DNA of 64,000 nt, taken from NCBI RefSeq assembly GCF_003945595.2, contig NW_024104285.1, forward strand, positions 744,001 through 808,000, written 5' to 3'. Positions 55,654 to 64,000 of the stretch are shown here, one piece after another; position 1 is the first letter of the stretch; each line of letters begins with the position of its first letter. Below the pieces are notes generated by a model. The model saw only the letters and a program-made list of their open reading frames with translations. It did no database searches and was not told where the DNA came from. A program made the position numbers and the translations under genes. Origin of the DNA: Pipra filicauda. Lineage: Eukaryota; Chordata; Aves; Passeriformes; Pipridae.

Positions 55654-55859
55654 TTTTTCTAATGTATCTGTTTATTGCCATATTTTCTCTGAAACTTTCT
55701 TAAGGCTCCAGAGCTTAAAGTAAAATAAAGGTAACTATAAAAATGTATTTTCTTATATGTATAAATATATATTCCATGACAATTTCAGAAACAAAAATGA
55801 GATGTTTTTCCATTTAAATATACCATCGAGCTAAAGTATGTTCTTTCTGTGTCTTGTAG

Positions 55860-58346
55860 GGTCAAAATGTATTTGGTCTTGATATAACTGAGACACCCGA
55901 GGGAGATAAGTGGCCTCAACTGATTGTCCAGCAGATCCTGGATAGGGAGCAGAAGGATACCTATGTGATGAAAATAAAAGTGGAAGATGGTGGAAGCCCT
56001 CCAAGGTCCAGCACTGCCATCCTGCAGGTCACAGTGACCGATGTGAACGACAACCGCCCGGTGTTCAAAGAGAACGACATCGAAGTCAGTGTTCCTGAAA
56101 ATGCTCCTGTGGGCACCTCTGTTTCCCAGCTCCACGCCACTGATGCAGACCTGGGTTCAAATGCACAAATCCACTTCTATTTCAGCAATCAGATATCCAG
56201 TTTGGCCAAAAGGCTGTTTGCCATCGATAACACCACTGGCCTCATCACTATAAGGGAACCCCTGGACAGGGAGGAATCTCCTGTACACAAATTAACTGTT
56301 TTGGCAAGTGATGGCAGTTCAACTCCATCAAGAGCAACAGTGACTGTTAATGTCACAGATATTAATGACAATGTCCCATCGATAGACACGAGATACATCA
56401 TCAATCCAGTGAATGGAACAGTGCTTTTGTCTGAGAAGGCTCCCCTTAATACAAAAATAGCATTGATAACAGTAATGGACAAGGATGCTGATCAGAATGG
56501 AAAAGTTACTTGTTTTACAGATCATGATGTTCCTTTTAGGCTAAAGCCAGTGTTTGATAATCAGTTTCTCCTGGAGACAGCCACGTTTCTAGACTATGAA
56601 GCAACACGGGAATATGCCATTAAAATAGTGGCTTCAGATTCAGGGAAACCTCCCTTAAACCAGTCTGCAATGCTCCTGATCAAAATTAAAGATGAGAATG
56701 ACAATGCCCCAGTTTTTACACAGCCTATCATAGGCCTTTCCATACCTGAGAACAATGCTCCTGGTACTCAGCTGACCAAGATAAGTGCTACTGATGCTGA
56801 CAGCGGGCGGAATGCTGAGATCAGCTACATCCTGGGTTCAGATGCACCCCCTATTTTCAACCTTGACCGCCGAACAGGAATTCTGACAGCAGTGAGAAAG
56901 CTGGACAGAGAAAAGCAAGACAGGTACTCTTTCACTGTGCTGGCTAAGGATAATGGGATGCCACCTTTGCAGACCAATGCTACCGTGACGGTGTCAGTCC
57001 TGGACCAGAATGATAACAGCCCAGCTTTCACACATAATGAATATAATTTCTATGTGCCAGAAAACCTGCCCATGTATGGCACAGTGGGGCTTATCACAGT
57101 TACAGATGCTGATGCGGGAGAAAATGCTGCAGTCACTCTCTCTATCTTAAATGGTAGAGATAACTTCATTATAGATCCACTTACTGGTGTAATAAGACCT
57201 AATATTACCTTTGATAGGGAACAGCAGGGGTCATATACTTTCCAGGTGAAAGCTGTGGATGGAGGAAGACTGCAGCGTTCCTCAACTGCCAAAGTGACCA
57301 TCAATGTTGTTGATGTAAATGATAACAGGCCTGTTTTTGTTATTCCTTCATCCAATTATTCCTATGAGTTGGTTCCAACATCAGCCAGCCCGGGGTCTGT
57401 AGTTACTAAAGTCTTTGCAGTTGATAATGACACGGGAATGAACGCGGAGCTCCGCTATAGCATCATAGGTGGGAACTCCAGGGGCTTGTTTACAATTGAC
57501 CAATTAACAGGCAATATTACTTTGAAAGAGAAGGTAATTACATCAGATCATGGCTTGCACAGACTGGTGATAAAAGTCAATGACCTGGGGCAGCCGGAGT
57601 CTCTTTACACAATAGCTCTTGTGCATCTGTTTGTGAATGAGACAGTCACCAACAGCTCCTATGTGCAAGAGTTAGTGCGCAGGAACATGGAAACTCCCGT
57701 GGGCCAGAACATTGGGGATGGTGAGATAACCCCCCAGACCAACGATTATGTCAAGATCATCATTGCCATTATTGCAGGCACCATGACAGTTATTCTGGTA
57801 ATTTTTGTTACCGCTTTAGTCCGGTGCCGCCAGACACCCAGGCACAAGGTTGTCCAGAAAAACAAGCAGAGTGGTGAATGGGTTTCCCCAAACCAAGAGA
57901 ATAGGCAGATCAAGAAAAAGAAGAAGAAGAAGAAGCGCTCTCCAAAGAGTCTTCTCCTCAACTTTGTGACTATTGAAGAATCTAAGCCTGATGATCCTGG
58001 CCACGAGCACATAAATGGCACTTTAGACATTCCCGTAGAGCTAGAAGAACAGACTATGGGAAAATATAACTGGGCCACCACACCGACCACATTTAAGCCT
58101 GATAGCCCAGATTTAGCAAAGCATTACAAGTCTGCTTCTCCGCAGCCTACCTTTCAAATTAAACCCGAGACTCCTGTACCCCCCAAGAAGCACCATGTCA
58201 TTCAGGAATTGCCTCTAGATAACACCTTTGTGGTGGGCTGTGACTCGCTTTCCAAGTGCTCATCAAGCAGCTCGGACCCTTACAGTGTTTCTGAATGCAG
58301 CTGTCAAGGAGGCTTCAAGACCCCAGGCCCCATACACACCAGACAG
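55860..58346 (+). CDS. PCDH11X: protocadherin-11 (PCDH11X), coding exon B: EC2-EC7, transmembrane, CM1 and CM2
   Basis: Encodes residues 181-1009 in frame with exon A. Calcium-linker motifs close successive cadherin repeats: DVNDN 241-245 (EC2), DINDN 347-351 (EC3), DENDN 458-462 (EC4), DQNDN 562-566 (EC5) and DVNDN 665-669 (EC6). EC7 follows, to about 790. LDRE-type motifs recur in several repeats. The transmembrane helix is about 813-834 ([20 protein letters not shown]), followed by basic residues (RCRQTPRHK). The cytoplasmic part has K8 (865-872), the delta-1 CM1 motif around 874-887 ([10 protein letters not shown]) and CM2 from about 914 ([20 protein letters not shown]) through the serine cluster [16 protein letters not shown]. 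Seven EC repeats plus CM1 and CM2 define the delta-1 group; the wording identifies PCDH11. The first internal ATG (55965) is not the start: the frame opens at the acceptor. The exon ends at CAG|GTAATG, phase 0. The distal tail exons are outside the window. Confidence 0.96.
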
Positions 58347-58361
58347 GTAATGGAATTTTAA
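58347..58361 (+). other. PCDH11X: read-through end of a possible short PCDH11X isoform (VMEF then stop)
   Basis: If the donor at 58347 is not used, translation continues for four codons (V, M, E, F) to a TAA at 58359-58361, giving a 1013-residue protein that keeps CM1 and CM2 but lacks the distal tail. I recall short isoforms of mammalian PCDH11 that also terminate soon after this position. The alternative is that this is ordinary intron and the stop has no biological role. Confidence 0.45.
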
Positions 58362-58726
58362 GGTGCTTTCTTCCTCCTTCTCTTCTCACTCTACCATTCC
58401 TATAACTCTAGATTGAATTGCTGCAAAATAAGTTCTTCTGCAAGGATTAAAACTTTTGAGAGTTCATGTTCGGGGTCGAGGCATTGTAAAGTAAACAATT
58501 TGAGATTCCTCAGTGATGAGAACAATAAGCAAAGGAATGTTGGCTGTGAGGCCATCAAGCAGAGAGTGATTCCTCTGGTGGGTATCCTGACTGCAGATGG
58601 CAGCATGGCACTTCCTGCTTCACTGCCGGACCTGGAGCAGCTCTGCCAGGCAGGAAGGGGTTGTGGTGCTGTCCTCTGCAGCATGGTGTGCTCAAGGATC
58701 AAAGTAATCTAGGCCAGGTGGAAGGC

Positions 58727-58732
58727 AATAAA
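58727..58732 (+). terminator. PCDH11X: candidate intronic polyadenylation signal AATAAA
   Basis: Canonical AATAAA hexamer 366 bases after the read-through stop codon, in GGCAATAAAGCTTTACAGG, with a modest GT/T-rich stretch (AGTGGTTCTTAAT) about 20 bases downstream. The placement is right for polyadenylation of the short isoform. The hexamer alone is common by chance in AT-rich DNA. Confidence 0.35.
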
Positions 58733-61700
58733 GCTTTACAGGATCTGATAAGTGGTTCTTAATATTAATGGAGTCTGGAATTGCAGCCTTCATTTGGGCA
58801 TAGCTTTGCTTCAAGGTCTCTCAAAAGCAGGCAAGGATTTTCCTCTGAGAGTTTCAGTGCCATTTTCAGACCAGACTCATACTTAAATCTGGTGGAATGA
58901 CACAGTCGACAGGCAAAGTTAGGAAAAAATTAGGAGCATCAGCATAATTGCTGCTCTGCCTGATAAACCAGGTATTAGCTTCTCAGAAATTCAGTACAAC
59001 AAAGGAAATGTCTAATGAATCGTCAGCTTAAAATGAAAACTAAATTGAGGACCAAAGTATCCTTTATTCTGCAAGACCCTACAGAAAGGCTTTAAGTTGC
59101 TGGACATAGAATCTATCCATATTCTGAGCAGTTTAGTAAAGTTCGCTGTTTTTCTGTTTACTTCTCTTTCTTCATAAGTATCACAAATTTTTCAGTGAAA
59201 ATAATTTTCTATCTAAAGTTTTAGTTGGCCAAGGAATTAATCATTAAAGAAACATATTTCAGGAGAGTTTATTGTATTATTGATAATATATTTTAACATT
59301 GTTGCTTTGTAACATATCCTCAGCATGACTAAGTCTGTTAGATTTTTTGCTCCAGCTGAGATTTTGATTTTTTTCTGGGGGCTTTGTTTTATTGCAACCA
59401 CAGTGATAACAACATGCATAGAAAAAGCTGCTCATTCAGAGCAGTCATAATGTCTCTGAAAATTTCAGGATATATTTTTTTTATTTTATTCTACTTTGTT
59501 CCTTTTACCAGCACAAATCTGTGTGGTAGTCTATATCACTATGTATAGCATTTAAGATTTGAGTTATTTTTTATTAAAGTTATTTGAATGTATTAATTTA
59601 CACTACTACATATTAGAAAAGCTTCTTGCCAGCTTGTTCATCTGTTTGAACTCCCCTAACTCTGAGGAGGGTGATCCTGTTTTCAGCATTCCTGGAGGCC
59701 TGATCTTAGTGATTTTTTCAATGGAGTTCTGGAACAGTTCCTGTGAGCCAAGTTCTGCGTTGTTCTGCCATTGTCTGCTGAAAGACACTTTGTGGTGCAG
59801 TAATGCTGCTAACAAAGAAAGCAAGCTCATGACTCTCAGAGTTCCTCCTGTGTTAGTAAAAACCCAGAAAGGGGAATGGAAAGCAATTCTCTTCTGCCGA
59901 AGTTGGCTGGGGAAAAGAGCATTTTCTTTTATCTGTACCTTGGAGGTCTATGACAGGGGCTTCCTATCTTGAAAAGCAGAATAGAACTGTGCTTTTTTAA
60001 TACTCAGTACCTGATATTAGCTTATCTCCATATAGCTGTACCTGACATGGTTAGTGTGATATGCTGAATATATAAGAAAAGAGATTAATGTTACCATTTT
60101 TTCTGATTTGGCTAAAATTACAGCTATCCTTTTCTGCATGAAAGTGATCACCTTGTTGAGAAAGTGTAACTAATCACTGTCAATGGCTTTACACTAATTT
60201 GGAAACAACATTTACTATTAAACACAAGAATTTAAATGTTTATTATTTAAATAGAAGTAATTTCATTAATGCATTTATTTACATAAATTGGGCAAGAGGG
60301 TCCATTAGAGGAAATCCTTTGTGTTGGACTGTGACAAAATGAAAATTGTATTTCGTGATAAGTAAAAACAAGTAAAGAATTTCTTAAACCTCAAAGGATC
60401 TTTTAAAAGCCAATCTTTCTCCTAACCTGGCTCTGTATGTTGTAGTCTGGATAGTTTTATCTCCTGTGGGGTTATAGAAGGTGACTCAGGACAGGTTCAT
60501 GGAGAGTTGTCACTGTTAGCCAGTAAAAAAAACCCAAACAAATACAAATAAAAATAAGCTTGTGGCCCAGTGTTCCAGCTGTTGTGCTGTCCTGACACCC
60601 TTCAGCCTTGGAGATCAACAGGATATTTATGGTTAATGATGATTTTGTGTCATACACTCTCTGAATTTTCAGAAAATTGTAGGACAAGCTGGAGAACTGA
60701 AGGATGGTAAGTTCAGTTAAAAAGGGTGATGTGCTGGTTTGAAAAGTGAAAATAAGATCTGAGAGAAAATATTGTACTTTAATGTTCATGCAGCCCTTTT
60801 ACAAACCAAAGGTTCTCTGAAGGAGCCTAAAGAAGATTCCATTCACAATGAAGCATCTCTTCAGTTTCTAGTGGGGGCTGATATCAGCAAACTACACATC
60901 TGAACTATTGTTAGTTTTGCCCATGCAAGACTTTCTACTCAGATATTTGAAATGATATTGAGTTACATCTAAAAATATATGTTTTCTTCCGAAGCTCTAA
61001 ATTTTGTGTCTGTCTGAATGGTATTGATTCAGGTCTTTAAAGAAGGGAAATTATGTCTTTGCTTTGCTGCTAAATTTGTCTAAGTGATCTATAAAATGAC
61101 AGAAAGTCATTATAACAGTTGTACTCAAAAAGCATGAAAGCAAAGATGGAAAGGTTTTTCTACTAAAACCCCAAAATATCTTGTTAGTGGTCGTGTGGGC
61201 AAGTAAATACAGCAGTGCCACAGCTGAAATTTTTATGGAGAAGGAATTGGAGACTCCTGAAGCAGCTGAGGACACATTGAATCAGGAACTACAGGAAACT
61301 GAAGAGGGAAAAGTATGGTCTTAATGCAATAACCCCTAAGAGAGAGGTCAAGCTTCTGCTGTATTTGTGAGGAAGGACAAGGGGCAGAGGCACTGATGTT
61401 ATTTTGAAGTTACCCAGTAGGAATTAATAAATACTAATACAATAGACCTTCAGAGTAGCATACTTTCTTTTGGGATAGAGATAATTCTTTTAAAGAAGTT
61501 TTACCAAGTGATAAACTATGAAGGCACTTATTCATAATAAGGTTTTTCAAACTAAGATATCTGGAGTCTTATAAAATTCAAACTGACTTTCTCTGTCATC
61601 AGATTTCCATTGTTTTATTAGTTGTGGGACTCATAGAAATATGTATTTCTTTGGTGAGAAACAACACCTTTAAAGTTTATTTGTCTGCAAGCTTTTTAAA

Positions 61701-64000
61701 AGATCAGTTATTTTTGACCTTTACCTCAGTGGGAGCAAACTGATTGAAGTATTCCATAGTGATACAAATCTTGGAATTCTCTTTGCATTTGCACAGTGGT
61801 GATGAAAACAAGGGAGAGGAGGTTTTTTCCAGTCTAGTTTTCATGTGACACAATTTCAAAATCTGAAATCTTTGCTCAAGTACTTAAATAGGCATTCAGA
61901 CAATTGAAAAGCCTGTCTAGTCAAAACATACATAATTATAGAGCACAGCAATATCTGTGGCAGCTTGGTTCAAAGAAGATATAGGTACAAAGATGCATTA
62001 AAACTTCTCCTGCATTCTCCTTATTCTTGTCTCTTTCTTTAAATTAATGCTATTTCAGGTGTTCTTTTCATTTGGAAATAGGACAATGCATACTACAGGA
62101 ACAGGAGAAATCTTTGAAAATTTACATCTGGTCACTCAGGAAGGGTCCTGAGATCTTTTGGATGGTCATTTTAAACTTTTAACTTCAGAACAACTCTTTT
62201 CTGACTTAGTGATATTGAAGAAGTGCAAGTGTCCAGGAAAGCAACACCTTTTCCACTGGTAGAGCTGGAAGGTGCAATGGTGCTCTCAATCTATGATTCC
62301 ATGGGTTTTTGGTGGTTCTCCCTGCTTCACACTGGACTCTGGTCTGTATGTTAAGTCCCACTGCCAGTACCATGTTTGGGAGGTTGCTGAGGGAGGAAAC
62401 AGGCATGCAGAATGATTTTTCTCATATTTACTAATGCAAATCTTCATTAGTAGATTTTAGCCGGCAGGATTCTATCTGTGAACTTATCCATACTTATGAA
62501 TAGAAATTTCAGATGACACAGTGATCTCTGCTGAACTGGTTTCTTAGAAGCTGACTGGAGACAGACATTACATTCCTCACAGAAATCTGAATGAGAAGTA
62601 GACCTCATTTAAAATACATTGCATTTTAGGGCCCCACTGTCTCAATTCTCTGATTCTATCACTGACTGCTTAAACCTGCTTAGAGTTATGGTATATTTGG
62701 TTTTCTGATTTAAAATGTGGTGAAATGTCATTATAGCTTCCCACTCACTGTGAGAAAAGTGTGCTTAGGCTATGAATTGAAAGAATATTGCACTGTTCCT
62801 GAAACTAATAGCTCTGAAAACTCACATGTTCTGCGAATCTTTAGCTGCAGGATTTATTGTTTTGTGTAATAACAGTGTGACTAGTGAATTTAATTCAGTA
62901 TCCTGTAATCATCAGGAGGCAGGGCTGATGCTTCTGGGATGTAAAAGGCTATTGACATAACACTGGTATTTTGCATTGACAGATACAGAGTCAATTATGC
63001 TCAAAAAACATTTTCTTCTAAATATCAGCTGCATAGCTGTTGGTATAAGCCCTTCCTAAGAGCCATTTCAAAATCAATTACTATGACCCTAAATATTCTC
63101 ATTATTTTATCTTAACTTTCTGACTGGTAATTTTGCTGGTAATTCTGATCTGATGCCATGTATACACATTTCAGAAAAAAACCTGAAATTTGCATCTGGA
63201 GAAGAGATTTCTGACTGAAGCATAAATCAAAGTCTGTGAGCTGGAAGTTAGAGACCAGTTATTTAAATGTGCATCACTACTGAAGTAAAGCTGGTCAAGA
63301 AAATGCTTTTCCTCTGTGCAAGACTTGGAAGAAAATTTTCAGAGTTATTCTTTTAATATCTTTCACTAGAAAAGCAAGAAGAAAAGTGTCTGTAAAGTTA
63401 AAGTGTCCCCTTTGCCTCATAGGAGAAGGCAAAAACAGAGCACAAAAAAAAAAAGTAAGGAAAAAATGAAATATTTTGAATATGATATTTCACTAGAGAA
63501 AACAAAGGCACTTTTTTCCCCCAGTAGAGAACTTATTGACTGAGTTTATGCTGAAGTTGGTAGATGAAGTTCCTGCATTAATAACTGAGTGATTTTTATG
63601 TAGGCTAGAACGACACACAACTCTTTCTCCAGTAGCTGCTTGCCTTGGGGTAGTAGTAACATAATTTTTCAAATATTAAGTCCATTTTACATCATTTTTT
63701 CAGTGGGATAACTGAAAAGTATACTCTTTTCTCCTTATGACCTAGCTGTGTTATTTGAAATGTCTTATAGCTATAAACTATTGCCAGTGATGAAGCTTGA
63801 TTTGACTGTGGTTTATTTTCACACTTGTTTATTTTCCTGTTTTCTCCCAGAAGGTATTGCACTCAATACTCTGCAGTTGATAGCAATTTCCTGACCAGTG
63901 AGTGGCTGGTGTGTTGGTGGCTGTGGTATTGACAGTGCTTTCTTTTCTGTGAAATGATTGATCAGAATGGCTTAATTTCTGTGAATTTTTAGGACTAACT

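Larger units (their letters stand above)
34691..55859 (+). other. PCDH11X: 21.2-kb phase-0 intron within EC2 of PCDH11X
   Basis: Bounded by the donor AAG|GTGGGT (intron from 34691) and the acceptor TTCTTTCTGTGTCTTGTAG|G (AG at 55858-55859). Both flanking codons are intact, so the intron is phase 0. The joined protein reads ...[22 protein letters not shown], colinear with remembered PCDH11X (ELIK-SQNIFGLDV in mammals), which confirms the join. The intron holds three sense CR1 fragments (36965-37247, 43349-43684, 54608-54720), an (AT)n run, homopolymers and a (CA)8. I see no other exon or nested gene on either strand. A repeat-free block near 41030-41260 is listed as a weak regulatory candidate. 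Sequence at 37250-37640 is less AT-rich and carries overlapping minus-strand frames, but resembles no known protein. Confidence 0.9.
58347..64000 (+). other. PCDH11X: intron downstream of the large exon, continuing past the window
   Basis: Starts at the GTAATG donor. AT-rich and non-coding; the short frames present (up to about 137 codons at 59559-59972) have no recognisable homology. I found no exon encoding the known PCDH11 distal tail, so the next coding exon is more than 5.6 kb away. The first 380 bases are less AT-rich and could be the 3' UTR of a short isoform. I see no intact mobile element here. Confidence 0.75.

Noticed and set aside
1..64000. CRISPR arrays, operons, phage or other prokaryotic systems
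   Set aside because: No regularly spaced direct repeats, no dense coding, and clear vertebrate gene structure with introns and CR1 elements. The previously undescribed system suggested as possible is not visible here.

Overview
This is vertebrate nuclear DNA, almost certainly from a bird. The interspersed repeats are avian-type CR1 LINE fragments, several with the diagnostic ATTCTRTG-type 3' end. The only protein-coding gene I can support is a piece of PCDH11X (protocadherin-11, a delta-1 protocadherin), on the plus strand. It is recognised from a long, unbroken match to the remembered PCDH11X/Y protein in the ectodomain, transmembrane segment and proximal cytoplasmic tail. The rest is AT-rich, non-coding intronic or flanking sequence. 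I see no bacterial genes, CRISPR array, rRNA or tRNA, and no sign of a new multi-gene system.

Layout. 1-34106 is non-coding: a 5'-UTR intron or upstream flank holding an old antisense CR1 remnant (13792-14680), a clear antisense CR1 (21349-21560), simple repeats and two stretches that look like conserved regulatory DNA (about 18440-18890 and 32220-32760). The first coding exon begins at a splice acceptor (34105-34106). It has a 44-nt leader, an ATG at 34151 in a strong initiation context, and ends at a GT donor after 34690. It encodes the signal peptide, cadherin repeat EC1 and the start of EC2. A 21.2-kb phase-0 intron (34691-55859) follows, with three sense CR1 fragments and low-complexity tracts. 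The second, large coding exon (55860-58346) encodes the rest of EC2, EC3 to EC7, the transmembrane helix, a lysine run, and the CM1 and CM2 cytoplasmic motifs. It ends at a CAG|GTAATG donor. From 58347 to the window end is the next intron; the exons for the distal cytoplasmic tail (expected to carry CM3) lie outside.

Joined, the two exons give 1009 codons with no frameshift or stop, so the gene looks functional. The points most worth following are: the EC2-splitting intron, a possible short isoform made by reading through the 58346 donor into a stop at 58359-58361 with an AATAAA at 58727, the frame that stays open upstream of the ATG, and the candidate regulatory blocks. Functional statements rest on family knowledge. 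I could not run alignments, repeat masking or conservation scoring.
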